Shown here piece by piece: positions 16,746 to 26,180 of a stretch of 64,000 bases of DNA. This stretch comes from Hoyosella altamirensis (GTDB lineage: Bacteria; Actinomycetota; Actinomycetes; Mycobacteriales; Mycobacteriaceae): contig NZ_JACHWS010000001.1 in assembly GCF_014191505.1 (NCBI RefSeq), positions 1,302,001 through 1,366,000 of the forward strand, written 5' to 3'. Every line of letters begins with the position of its first letter. Positions within the stretch are counted from its first letter, which is position 1. The translations under genes and the position numbers were made by a program. Below the pieces are notes generated by a model that did no database searches, was not told the DNA's origin, and saw nothing but the letters and a program-made list of their open reading frames with translations.

Positions 16746-17880
16746 TCCGCTTCCGGTTCAGCGCGACCGTTTCGACCTTCCCGAAGACGTCGCGTATCTC
16801 AACTGTGCCTATATGTCGCCACAGCTGCGCACTGTGTCGGAAGCTGGCATCGAAGCGGTCAAGCGTAAGGCTCAGCCCTGGCGGCTCGCACCCTCTGATT
16901 TCTTCACGTCTCTCGAAAAACTGCGCCACCAATTCGGCGCACTCACCGGGCTTGACAGCGAAGGCGTGGCGCTGGGTCCGTCAGTTTCATACGGAATGGC
17001 GACGGCTGCATCCAACATCGCTCTGCGCGAGGGTGACCAGGTCCTCGTGCTGGCCGACGAATTCCCGTCACCGTTCTACGCGTTCTCCGCAGCCGCTGCG
17101 CTCGCCGGGGCTGAGGTGCTGACAATCCCGCGCCCACCCTCCGCCGAATGGACGCAGCAGATCCTCGCGGCCATTGATGAACGCACAGCTGTGGTCGCTA
17201 TACCGCCGTGCCACTGGACCGACGGAGCCACTGTAGACCTCGTGGCCATCGGCGCAGCAGCGCGCGAAGCTGGTGCTGTTCTGGTGGTCGATGCCAGCCA
17301 ATGGCTCGGGGCGGAACCAATGGATGTGACTGCGATTCAGCCCGATGTCGTGTGCGCCGTGGGCTACAAGTGGCTGTTCGGTCCGTTCAACCTGTCGTAC
17401 GCATGGTTTGCGCCGCATCTGCGCACTGGCGTGCCGCTCGAAGGCAACTGGCTCTCGCGCGCGGGCAGTGACGATTTCAATCGGCTTGTTGAGTACACGG
17501 AGAACTTCCAGTCTGGCGCGCGACGGTACGACATGGGCGAAGCGTCGAGTTTCATCCATGTACCTATGGCTATCGCAGCGCTCACGCAGGTTGAGGCCTG
17601 GGGAATTGACCGAATCGCAGCCGCGACCCAGCAGCACATCAAGCAGATCGTTTCGGACGCTGAGGGCTTGGGACTCAGCGCGGTACCCGAAGCGCACCGG
17701 AGCGCACATCTTGTAGGGCTCACGCTTCCGGCGGATGGGCCCAGCGATATGCCGCGGCGTTTCAACGATGCCGGGGTGTACGTCTCGTTCCGCGGTGGCG
17801 TACTGCGAGTGGCGCCAAGCGTCTACAACAGTAGAGAGGACCTCACGCGATTCCGCGATGTCCTCGCGGGCTGCCTGTAG
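16735..17880 (+). CDS. Aminotransferase class V-fold PLP-dependent enzyme
   Basis: A 381-residue fold-type I PLP enzyme resembling cysteine desulfurases and kynureninases. Features in order: N-terminal YLNCAYMSPQL, phosphate/ring region SVSYGMATAASN, VVVDASQWLGAEP with the pyridine-N Asp, and the Schiff-base Lys in VGYKWLFGPFN near residue 216. There is no conserved Cys loop typical of IscS. Substrate uncertain: amino-acid lyase, desulfurase or isopenicillin epimerase-like. Coupled to the TetR gene and convergent with a LysR gene two bases away. Confidence 0.85.
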   Translation: MTPDPLPVQRDRFDLPEDVAYLNCAYMSPQLRTVSEAGIEAVKRKAQPWRLAPSDFFTSLEKLRHQFGALTGLDSEGVALGPSVSYGMATAASNIALREGDQVLVLADEFPSPFYAFSAAAALAGAEVLTIPRPPSAEWTQQILAAIDERTAVVAIPPCHWTDGATVDLVAIGAAAREAGAVLVVDASQWLGAEPMDVTAIQPDVVCAVGYKWLFGPFNLSYAWFAPHLRTGVPLEGNWLSRAGSDDFNRLVEYTENFQSGARRYDMGEASSFIHVPMAIAALTQVEAWGIDRIAAATQQHIKQIVSDAEGLGLSAVPEAHRSAHLVGLTLPADGPSDMPRRFNDAGVYVSFRGGVLRVAPSVYNSREDLTRFRDVLAGCL

Positions 17881-17882
17881 AT

Positions 17883-18806
17883 TCACCACGCCCGGGCGGC
17901 TATCCGAAGCTCCTCACGGACAAGCGTGACATGGGGGTTGGTCGGAGGCCCCGACCGCCACGCCAGGTAGGTGGTGTTGATCGGTGGATCGTCGGGTGAG
18001 AACAGTTCGACGAGCGCGCCACTCCCAAGTGCCTCGCTGCACAGATATCGCGGCAGCACTGCGAACCCCGCATCGGCGACCACGGCGGCCTTGACTGAAC
18101 GAAGATCTGGAACGGTAATAGAGGGTGACTGTATGAGTCTGCGCCCAAACACATGCCGCCAGTATCGCCTGGTGATGGGCAGATCCTCCGCGTAAGCGAT
18201 GAGCGGAGCTCTATGGAGTATGCGTGGGCCCTCGTCTGCGATTCGCTGGGATACCCCGGACGTGCTGAGCCGTCCCGCCCAGGCGGGTGAAGCAACGAGA
18301 ACGAACTCTTCATCCATCAGCGGAACGGATTCGACTGACCTGCTGCGCGGCCGGGTCGTTGCGATGACGAGGTCATGCCGTCCCACACGCAACTCATCGA
18401 GGAGTGGATCAGTGTGTCCCGTGGCTATGCGCACTCGTACTCCCTGGACCACCAGCGGAGTCAGTGCGGGCACGACCCGCGCTGAAAGAAGTTCAGCCGG
18501 TCCAGCGAGATGCACTGGCTCAGCGTGGTCCTGCGGATCGGCTGATGAAGGCAGCGCTGCAACGGCGAGCGAATCGAGTGGCCCCGCTATCTGAGCGGCG
18601 AGCGCGTCCGCGTACGGAGCCGGCGAAACTCCGCTTCCGCGCCGCGCAAAGAGTTCGCGTCCGAGTTCTCGCTCAAGCGCCGCAATGTGGGCTGTCACCG
18701 TGGGTTGCGACAACTCGAGAACGCGTGCCGCGGCAGTGAACGACCCGGCGCGGTGAACGGCAAGGAACGTGCGTAAATGGTTCAGATCGCGTGCCGCATC
18801 CGCCAT
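17883..18806 (-). CDS. LysR-family transcriptional regulator
   Basis: A 307-residue LTTR. The HTH is in NHLRTFLAVHRAGSFTAAARVLELSQPTVTAHIAALERELG (residues about 7-48). A periplasmic-binding-protein-like effector domain follows. ATG at 18806 is favoured over a GTG two codons upstream. It diverges from a DJ-1/PfpI gene, its likely target. The 75-base intergenic region holds a 10-base direct repeat spaced 21 bp. Confidence 0.9.
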   Translation of the reverse strand: MADAARDLNHLRTFLAVHRAGSFTAAARVLELSQPTVTAHIAALERELGRELFARRGSGVSPAPYADALAAQIAGPLDSLAVAALPSSADPQDHAEPVHLAGPAELLSARVVPALTPLVVQGVRVRIATGHTDPLLDELRVGRHDLVIATTRPRSRSVESVPLMDEEFVLVASPAWAGRLSTSGVSQRIADEGPRILHRAPLIAYAEDLPITRRYWRHVFGRRLIQSPSITVPDLRSVKAAVVADAGFAVLPRYLCSEALGSGALVELFSPDDPPINTTYLAWRSGPPTNPHVTLVREELRIAARAW

Positions 18807-18817
18807 AATCACCGCCT

Positions 18818-18848
18818 ATCAGTAATCTAATACCAGACATCAGAAATC
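18818..18848. promoter_or_regulatory. Direct repeat in the LysR/DJ-1 divergent promoter
   Basis: ATCAGTAATC (18818-18827) and ATCAGAAATC (18839-18848) differ at one base and are spaced 21 bp, two helical turns. Possible binding half-sites; LysR sites are more often inverted, so assignment is tentative. Confidence 0.45.
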
Positions 18849-18888
18849 CTATTGGAAATGTGATGCGGTGCGTGCTTAGGGTCGGGCT

Positions 18889-19599
18889 ATGCCAAAGATA
18901 CTGTTCGTAATGACAGGCGCCGACAAATGGACGCTGGATGACGGCACACAACACCCCACCGGTTTCTGGGCCGAAGAGGCCGTCGCGCCCTACGAAGCCT
19001 TCCGCGAAGCCGGATACGACGTAGTCGTAGCAACACCAGGCGGCGTTGTGCCTACGGTAGATAAAGCGAGCCTCGCGGCCGATGCAAACGGGGGCCAGGA
19101 GGGGGCAGACAAGATTTCGCAGGCCCTCGACTCGTTCACGGAACTGCAGCAGCCCATTGAACTCGAACACATCGATCTGGACGGCTATGCAGCCGTGTTT
19201 TATCCCGGTGGGCATGGTCCTATGGAAGACCTCGCGGTCAACGCGGACTCTGCGAAGATCCTCACGGAGACGCTCCGATCCGGCAAGCCACTGGGCGTGG
19301 TCTGCCACGCACCGGCCGCGCTTCTCGCAACGACAGGTTCTGACGGCAAGTCACCATTTGAGGGCTACCGCATGACTGCTTTCACCAATGCCGAGGAACA
19401 GCAAGCCGGTCTCGCTGACAAAGCCAAGTGGCTTCTGCAAGACCGGCTCGTGCGGATCGGTGCGGATTTCCAGGAAGGTGAACCGTGGTCGCCGAACGTC
19501 ATCGTCGACCGCAACCTCTTCACTGGTCAGAACCCAGCCTCCTCCGCGCCGCTCGCTGAAGTCATGCTCGCGTCGCTGAATAACGAGAAAGGGCGATGA
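18889..19599 (+). CDS. DJ-1/PfpI family protein (Hsp31/glyoxalase III-like)
   Basis: A 236-residue class I glutamine amidotransferase-like protein. The nucleophile elbow is GVVCHAPAALL with the reactive Cys followed by His, near residues 143-153. The Glu partner lies in the ATPGG/AVFYPGGHG region. FTNAEEQQAGLADKAKWLLQDRL is typical of Hsp31-like members, which act as glyoxalases or deglycases and holdases. The neighbouring LysR gene is the probable regulator. The exact activity, methylglyoxal removal or other, is not shown by the sequence. Confidence 0.9.
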   Translation: MPKILFVMTGADKWTLDDGTQHPTGFWAEEAVAPYEAFREAGYDVVVATPGGVVPTVDKASLAADANGGQEGADKISQALDSFTELQQPIELEHIDLDGYAAVFYPGGHGPMEDLAVNADSAKILTETLRSGKPLGVVCHAPAALLATTGSDGKSPFEGYRMTAFTNAEEQQAGLADKAKWLLQDRLVRIGADFQEGEPWSPNVIVDRNLFTGQNPASSAPLAEVMLASLNNEKGR

Positions 19600-19660
19600 A
19601 TTTCGAAGGCAGCGCGGGTCAGTAGCTCAACCGATACGGTTGCTGCGAGAGGAGTCTGTG

Positions 19661-20080
19661 ATGGCTGAAAATGAGTACGCGATGCCACCTGTCACGCCCC
19701 ACCTAGTGGTGGACGGTGCCGCAAAAGCAATTGAGTTCTATAAGGCCGCATTTGGTGCCGAAGAAGTGCAGAGAGTGCCCGCCGAAGACGGCGAACGGCT
19801 CATGCACGCGGCTGTGACTATCAACGGCGGGCTCGTGATGTTGATGGACGACTTCCCAGAGTACGGAGATGGTCAGGGCAGCACGCCGCAGGCTCTGGGC
19901 GGCTCGCCAGTAGTCATCCATCTCGAAGTCGCGGACGTCGACTCCGCGTGGAAGCGCGCCGTCGACGCGGGTGCGACCGTCCTCATGGAACTCGCCGATC
20001 AGTTCTGGGGTGACCGCTACGGACAGGTCAAGGACCCCTTCGGGCATACGTGGTCGCTGGCATCGCCTAAACCCGAGTAG
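19661..20080 (+). CDS. VOC superfamily protein (PhnB/glyoxalase-like)
   Basis: A 139-residue protein with two beta-alpha-beta-beta-beta modules, AIEFYKAAFGAEEVQRV and VADVDSAWKRAVDAGATVLMEL. The final FGDxYGxVxDPFGHxW pattern appears as WGDRYGQVKDPFGHTWSLA, marking the PhnB-type VOC family. Members bind metal and act as glyoxalases, resistance proteins or isomerases; the specific role is unknown. ATG at 19661 with GAGAGGAG just upstream. The 3' end overlaps the convergent E1 gene by 14 bases. Confidence 0.88.
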   Translation: MAENEYAMPPVTPHLVVDGAAKAIEFYKAAFGAEEVQRVPAEDGERLMHAAVTINGGLVMLMDDFPEYGDGQGSTPQALGGSPVVIHLEVADVDSAWKRAVDAGATVLMELADQFWGDRYGQVKDPFGHTWSLASPKPE

Positions 20081-22232
20081 ACCGCACGATATCGAGAGCC
20101 GCGTCTTTGATCTCGGCTTCGGACAACAAGACGTGAGCCGCCGCGCCGCCAAGCGGGATGAAGCTATCTCTGCTTGTCACGCGGCGCAGCGGCCCGGTGA
20201 ATCCATCGTCGGCAAGCAGCGCGAAGATCGCTTCACTGACTCCGCCAGAGCGTCGGGTCTCGTCAACCACGAGAGCCCGGCCGGTCGCGCGCGCCTCACG
20301 GCGGATGTCGTCAGCGGGAAGCGGCGCCAGCCATCGCAAATCGAGCGTTCGGGAATGGATTCCGAGACGATCGAGTTGGCGCGCGACACGGAGGCTCATT
20401 CTGAGGCCATTGCCGAAGGTGATTATCGTGAGGTCGGTCCCGCGACCGTATGTCCGCGCCTGTCCGAGCGGGACATGGATCTCTGGGTGACTCCGCGCCA
20501 CCCATCCCTCATCACCGTCCTGGTGCAGATCTCTGGTGTGATACAGCGCAATGGGTTCTAGAAACACACAAACTGCACCCGCGTTCCTGGCCGCCGCTAC
20601 GCAAGTCTGCAGCATCGCGGCAGCGTCATCAGGACGGGACGGTGACGCGATGATCAGTCCCGGTATGTCGCGCAGCGCGCCAACCGCATTGTCGTTGTGG
20701 AAATGCCCGCCGAAGCCCTTTTGGTACCCGTAGCTCGCGACGCGAACCACCATCGGGTTGCGATACTGGCGATTCGAGAAGAACTGCAGGCTGGCGCCCT
20801 CGCCGCGAATCTGATCGGCCGCATTGTGCAGGTACGCGAGATACTGGATTTCCGGGATTGGTAAGAGGCCAGCAAGTCCCGTTCCCAGTGCGAGGCCGAG
20901 AATCGTTTGCTCATCGAGCACGGTGTCGAAAACCCGGTGAGAACCGAAACGCTTCAGCAGTCCGCGCGTAACCCCATAAACTCCGCCTTTCAGCGCGACA
21001 TCCTCACCGAAGACGATGGCTTCCGGGTTCTGGCTGAGTATGTCCGCAAGCGCCTGGTTAATGGCTTGCGCGAGCGTCCGCAATTCGGGTTCCTCGCGTT
21101 TTCCGGTCGTCTCAGCCGGGCACGGTTCGGCCGCGATGCTCGCTTCCGCGACAGCGAACAGTGGCCGCATCACCTCTTCCGTGGTCGCTAGCTGCGGGGC
21201 GGTACTGACCTCTCGCGCGATATCTAAGATCTGCGTTCTCTTGTCCTCATACAGCTCGAGGATTCCTTCGGGGGAGACGCCCGCGCACGCCACGAGATAT
21301 CGTGCCGTCTTGATCAGCGGATCCTCGGCCAGATCCGCCGCAACCTCACGCGAAGTGCGATATGCCGGTTCATAATCCGACCCGGCGTGGCCCATAAGCC
21401 GAACCGTGCGCAAGTGCAGGAAGGCGGGCCGCCGTCGCGCACGCACCCACTCCACGGCGGCGACTGCTGCGCAGTACGTGTCAGTGACGTCCGTGCCGTC
21501 TGATCTGAAGTACTGCAGCCCGTGCCGGGCTTTGAAACTCGATTCGATCCAGCCGGGCGGTGTGCGAGTACTGATACCGATGCCGTTGTCCTCGCACACC
21601 AACAGCAGCGGTATGGGGAGACGTTGATACGACGCGTGCAATGCTGCGTTGATCGCACCGAGCGCGGTTGAGTGGCTGGCAGACGCGTCGCCAAAACTGC
21701 AAATGACCACCGCGTCGGATGGCCACAAAATCGGAGTTCCGAGTCTGGCTGCGCGACCGATCGCGAACGCTGCGCCGACAGCGCGCGGGAGATGGGAGGA
21801 GATAGTTGACGTTTGCGGAATGACGTTGAGATCGCGTCGTCCAAAGACCTTGTGGCGCCCGCCTGCGATGGGCTCCTCCGCAGCCGCGACGATCCCCAGC
21901 ATTACGTCCCGCAACGGGTCGCTGCCCCTCACTTGCCTGGCACGCTCGAGGAAGAACGCACCGGACCGGTAGTGCAGAAATGCGGGATCTGTGACACGTG
22001 TCGCCCGGGCGACCGCGGCATTTGCCTCATGGCCGGACGACCCGATGGTGTAGAAGCCTCTCCCTTGCGCGCGAAGCCACCGCGCCGCTAAATCGAGGTG
22101 ACGACTACCGAGCTGAGAGTCGAACAGTTCCAGGATGTCGCATGCAGAAAGTTTCGTGGTTACCGGGAGGTTCGATGGCGCTGCCATGGCGGCCACCGCC
22201 TCAATGAAGTGGTCATCAACCGGCTCAGTCAT
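20067..22232 (-). CDS. Fused E1 alpha-beta subunits of a TPP-dependent 2-oxoacid dehydrogenase
   Basis: A 721-residue single chain joining the normally separate E1 alpha and beta subunits. Residues about 20-350 are alpha-like, with the TPP/Mg motif starting GDASASHST and ending CEDNGIG, and the phosphorylation-loop-like TVRLMGHAGSDYE. Residues about 385-715 are beta-like, with FGEDVALKGGVYGVT, PIPEIQYLAY and a transketolase C-terminal domain LDLRWLAPLP. ATG at 22232 has GGAGG eight bases upstream; the longer frame is unsupported. No E2 or E3 gene is nearby. The substrate, branched-chain oxoacid or pyruvate/acetoin, is undetermined. Confidence 0.87.
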   Translation of the reverse strand: MTEPVDDHFIEAVAAMAAPSNLPVTTKLSACDILELFDSQLGSRHLDLAARWLRAQGRGFYTIGSSGHEANAAVARATRVTDPAFLHYRSGAFFLERARQVRGSDPLRDVMLGIVAAAEEPIAGGRHKVFGRRDLNVIPQTSTISSHLPRAVGAAFAIGRAARLGTPILWPSDAVVICSFGDASASHSTALGAINAALHASYQRLPIPLLLVCEDNGIGISTRTPPGWIESSFKARHGLQYFRSDGTDVTDTYCAAVAAVEWVRARRRPAFLHLRTVRLMGHAGSDYEPAYRTSREVAADLAEDPLIKTARYLVACAGVSPEGILELYEDKRTQILDIAREVSTAPQLATTEEVMRPLFAVAEASIAAEPCPAETTGKREEPELRTLAQAINQALADILSQNPEAIVFGEDVALKGGVYGVTRGLLKRFGSHRVFDTVLDEQTILGLALGTGLAGLLPIPEIQYLAYLHNAADQIRGEGASLQFFSNRQYRNPMVVRVASYGYQKGFGGHFHNDNAVGALRDIPGLIIASPSRPDDAAAMLQTCVAAARNAGAVCVFLEPIALYHTRDLHQDGDEGWVARSHPEIHVPLGQARTYGRGTDLTIITFGNGLRMSLRVARQLDRLGIHSRTLDLRWLAPLPADDIRREARATGRALVVDETRRSGGVSEAIFALLADDGFTGPLRRVTSRDSFIPLGGAAAHVLLSEAEIKDAALDIVRSTRV

Positions 22233-22423
22233 TGCCCGGCCTCCTCGGCGCTCCTCCCATGATCGTACGGGCGAGGCCAGATTGTTGTGGCGCCACTCGA
22301 CAGAAAATTCGCATGCGGAGGTCACCGAAACAGGCGGGAAAACGTCGTTAGTGTTGACTTGCGCAGATGGATTCCATTCGAGGGCAAGGACGGCCACTGC
22401 GACTCCTGCGGTAGATTTCATTC

Positions 22424-23230
22424 ATGCCCGATGAGCGCGCTGATCAAGGCCACGTGCAATTCCAGCCCGGAGCCCCAGAGCTTGCGCTCCTGCGTTCTGC
22501 GCTCGCCCCGTTTCGGCAGTTGACCAGACCGGTCATGCACGGCATTGAGAACATCCCAGCGAGCGGTGCGGTGCTGGTGGTGGGCAACCACGGACTCCTG
22601 GCTCTGGACATGCCGTTCATGATTGATGAGATACATCGCGGTACGGGACGTTTTGTACGCGGGGCAGCGGACAACGCGCACTACGCGATTCCGGGCTGGC
22701 GTGACATTCTGACCCGGTACGGCGCGGTACACGGTACGCGTGACAATTGCCGCGCTCTCCTCGCTGCAGGTGAAGCCGTGCTGTTGTACCCCGGGGGCGG
22801 GCGTGAGGTAGCTAAGCGCAAGAATGAGCATTACAAACTGATCTGGAAAGAACGACTCGGGTTCGTCAGGCTCGCGGTCGAGGCGGGGTGCCCTATCGTC
22901 CCTTTTGGGGCCGTTGGCGCTGACGACTTTTACGACATCGTCGTCGATGCGGACCATCCGGCGCTCAGCCCGCTCCGATCACTTGTGGAACGGTTCGGAG
23001 GCCGATGGGACATTGTTTTCCCGCTCGTCCGAGGGATCGGGCCTACGCCTGTGCCACGGCCGCAGCGTTTGTACTTCTCCTTCGGAGAACCGGTCACAAC
23101 GAGCCAGTGGGCTGGCCGTCAGGACGACACTGACTTGCTGCGATCAGTTCGTGATCAGGTCAAGAGCGCCGTACAACGACAAATCGACTTGATGCTCGAC
23201 GAGCGCGAGCAAGCTCAGCGGAAACGATAA
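22424..23230 (+). CDS. Lysophospholipid acyltransferase-like protein (MGAT/DAGAT-type)
   Basis: A 268-residue acyltransferase. The catalytic motif appears as VGNHGLLALD near residues 51-60, followed by the acyl-acceptor motif YPGGGREVAKRK near 124-135 and CPIVPFGAVGADD. This set is typical of the LPLAT MGAT-like group. No clear transmembrane anchor is present, so it is probably membrane-peripheral. Family members acylate glycerolipids or related alcohols. Divergent from the fused E1 gene. Confidence 0.85.
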   Translation: MPDERADQGHVQFQPGAPELALLRSALAPFRQLTRPVMHGIENIPASGAVLVVGNHGLLALDMPFMIDEIHRGTGRFVRGAADNAHYAIPGWRDILTRYGAVHGTRDNCRALLAAGEAVLLYPGGGREVAKRKNEHYKLIWKERLGFVRLAVEAGCPIVPFGAVGADDFYDIVVDADHPALSPLRSLVERFGGRWDIVFPLVRGIGPTPVPRPQRLYFSFGEPVTTSQWAGRQDDTDLLRSVRDQVKSAVQRQIDLMLDEREQAQRKR

Positions 23231-23275
23231 TGACCGCTCAACGATGGGCAATCTGCGCCGGCATCAGTCAGCTGA

Positions 23276-24547
<1,272 letters not shown>

Positions 24548-24563
24548 GATCCGGCGAAATGTG

Positions 24564-24593
24564 CCAGTCATCGTGCGCGGCTAGGATGACTGG
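24564..24593 (+). promoter_or_regulatory. Hairpin between hppD and the HAD gene covering the next ribosome binding site
   Basis: Perfect 9-bp inverted repeat CCAGTCATC (24564-24572) / GATGACTGG (24585-24593) with a 12-base loop, starting 17 bases after the hppD stop. The AGGA ribosome-binding sequence (24583-24586) straddles the loop and 3' arm, one base before the ATG at 24595. It could be an intrinsic terminator lacking a T-run or a translational gate. Confidence 0.55.
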
Positions 24594-24594
24594 G

Positions 24595-25317
24595 ATGAGT
24601 TACTCCGCTGCTCCCAACGAGCCGTTCGACGCTGTGATGTTTGATTTCTCAGGCACATTGTTCAGGTTCGAAGAGGACGACAGTTGGCTGACCGGACTGA
24701 CAGATGAACTTGGACGACCCTTCGACGTCCATCAGCTGACCGAAATTATGCGCCGAATGACCGCGCCAGTTGGACAGATGGTTGAACTGGATGACGAACA
24801 CCTTTACGCGTGGACCAATCGTGATCTCGACCCCGCGCTACATCGCCGCGCGTACATGGAGGTTCTGCGCAAGTCCGGTGTGACACGCGAAGAGCAGGCA
24901 GCGAGTCTCTACGGGCGAGTGATCGACCCGGCATGCTGGACCCCTTATCCCGATGCCGCCGATATGCTCATCGGGCTGAACAAGCGCGGAGTCAAGATCG
25001 CCGTCCTCAGCAACATCGCGTTCGACATTCGGCCCGCGTTCGCGGCGCTCGATGTCGACGGTCTTGTCGACGAATTCGTGTTGTCGTTTGAGGTGGGCGC
25101 GGTCAAACCGCACCCCAAGATCTTTGAACATGCGTTATCGGCGCTCGAAGTGGAGCCGCGCCGCGCACTAATGGTCGGCGACAGCGAAGAAGCAGACGGC
25201 GGTGCGCACGCACTCGGGTGCGAATTCGCTCTCGTCGATCCCCACCCGACGAAGGAGCGTGTCGACGGTCTCGCCGCCGCTCTCACGAGCTTCGGGCTTG
25301 GTCCAGTCAGCAGGTGA
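24595..25317 (+). CDS. HAD-superfamily hydrolase
   Basis: A 240-residue HAD hydrolase. Motif I is FDFSGTL, where the first Asp is the nucleophile and Ser stands in place of the usual second Asp. Motif II is in IAVLSNIAFD. Lys and motif III are VGAVKPHPKIFEHAL and MVGDSEEADGGAHALG. A small helical cap lies between motifs I and II. Ser in the acid/base position is seen in several actinobacterial HADs and may change the substrate class. ATG at 24595 is chosen because of AGGA upstream; another ATG lies three codons earlier. It follows hppD after a hairpin. Confidence 0.83.
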   Translation: MSYSAAPNEPFDAVMFDFSGTLFRFEEDDSWLTGLTDELGRPFDVHQLTEIMRRMTAPVGQMVELDDEHLYAWTNRDLDPALHRRAYMEVLRKSGVTREEQAASLYGRVIDPACWTPYPDAADMLIGLNKRGVKIAVLSNIAFDIRPAFAALDVDGLVDEFVLSFEVGAVKPHPKIFEHALSALEVEPRRALMVGDSEEADGGAHALGCEFALVDPHPTKERVDGLAAALTSFGLGPVSR

Positions 25318-25494
25318 GGAGGCGCCCATATCGCTGCCAGCCGGACTGTTAGCGAGGACGCCAATCCCGACGGCAATAAACAAGAGCGTTATTGCGGCTG
25401 CGATTACGCTGCGCTGTACACGGGCTGGGGGAGGCTGACGAACTTCGAGTGGGACCAGGAAGGATTCGGGGTCGGGATACGGATCTCCGCCCAC
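25168..25494 (-). CDS. Putative small single-pass membrane protein
   Basis: A possible 108-residue protein. It has a Pro-rich N-terminus (GGDPYPDPESFLVPLEVRQPPP), one clear hydrophobic helix VIAAAITLLFIAVGIGVLA and a hydrophilic tail. GTG at 25494 has a strong GGGAGG eight bases upstream, the main argument for a real gene. Its last 150 bases run antisense to the end of the HAD gene, which is unusual, and the tail may be an artefact of high-GC open frames. No family recognised. Confidence 0.4.
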   Translation of the reverse strand: MGGDPYPDPESFLVPLEVRQPPPARVQRSVIAAAITLLFIAVGIGVLANSPAGSDMGASSPADWTKPEARESGGETVDTLLRRVGIDESEFAPECVRTAVCFFAVADH

Positions 25495-25740
25495 TCTCAC
25501 AACCTCCCGTAAGTCGCCCTCGTGCCCCGCACAATTCGTCGATCCTCTTCCGAGGCCCACGCTACCTTCGCTGCACTGTTCCGGTGCCCTGGCGCAGGCT
25601 GGGCGCGCAGATCTTTACCAGACAGTTGTCGAAGTGACGCCTATCGATGCCGGGTACTCGAATCCCGCGGTCAGGAAGCGCTCGCTTCACCCCTCGTGGA
25701 GCAACCGTCGCATTGGGTGCGGATATCGGGCTCTTCGTGG
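25495..25740. other. Intergenic stretch with no recognised feature
   Basis: Open frames here are short and have no recognisable protein features. I see no repeat, RNA gene or mobile-element remnant. Confidence 0.4.
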
Positions 25741-25941
25741 TTAGCCCGCGGGGCACACACAGCCTCTCGTCATTGCGCCGTTCTGTGTGGCCAAGCAATA
25801 CCGAAGCGAGATAGCGTCATGATCGCGGGTGGGATGGCCGCACATATCGCAGTCATCTGAATTCTTGGGCCTAGCCGCAGCAGGGGGTTTCGTTGTTGGG
25901 GCGGAGGAGGTGACGTATCCGGTGAGGTTCACTGTGGCCAT
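25741..25941 (-). CDS. Small Cys/His-rich protein, probable zinc-binding
   Basis: A 66-residue protein. The N-terminal part (residues 1-25) is low-complexity, Pro/Ala-rich. It is followed by CDMCGHPTRDHDAIS, then YCLATQNGAMTRGCVCPAG. The pattern C-x2-C-G-H...H-D...C...C-x-C recalls small actinobacterial proteins of unknown function with a 'CGH..DHD....C......RGC.C' layout. That resemblance is from memory and untested. Probably a compact zinc knuckle. ATG at 25941. Confidence 0.55.
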   Translation of the reverse strand: MATVNLTGYVTSSAPTTKPPAAARPKNSDDCDMCGHPTRDHDAISLRYCLATQNGAMTRGCVCPAG

Positions 25942-26093
25942 TCCTGACTGCCCAGCCGGAATGCGGCGAGGCGTAACGTGCGCGGTCCCGCAGCGGCTGT
26001 CGCCCCTGGTTGATATGGGTGCGCAACCTCAACCCTACGCTGAAACCGGCTCGCTGAGGACGCCCCGTCGCTACAAGTCTTTTTTTGGGCCGC

Positions 26094-26120
26094 TGTCGAT
26101 TCGGCTGCATTCCGTTCGTC
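26094..26120 (+). promoter_or_regulatory. ECF42-type promoter upstream of the DGPF gene
   Basis: TGTCGA at 26094-26099 and CGTC at 26117-26120 with a 17-base spacer, about 60 bases before the DGPF start. This agrees with the promoter reported for ECF42 sigma factors (TGTCGA in the -35 region, CGA/TC in the -10 region), and the sigma gene is the second gene of the same unit. A T7 run lies just upstream (26080-26086). Confidence 0.7.
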
Positions 26121-26180
26121 GTCATCATGTACGGCGCTCAGGCCGTGCGGACCGAAACAAACTATGACTGGAGTCGAACG

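Noticed and set aside
19971-20561. Plus-strand frame of 196 codons over the end of the E1 gene
   Set aside because: Overlaps two well-supported genes and has no recognisable protein features.
25562-25798. 78-codon minus-strand frame
   Set aside because: Overlaps the better-supported Cys/His-rich small gene and shows no conserved pattern.
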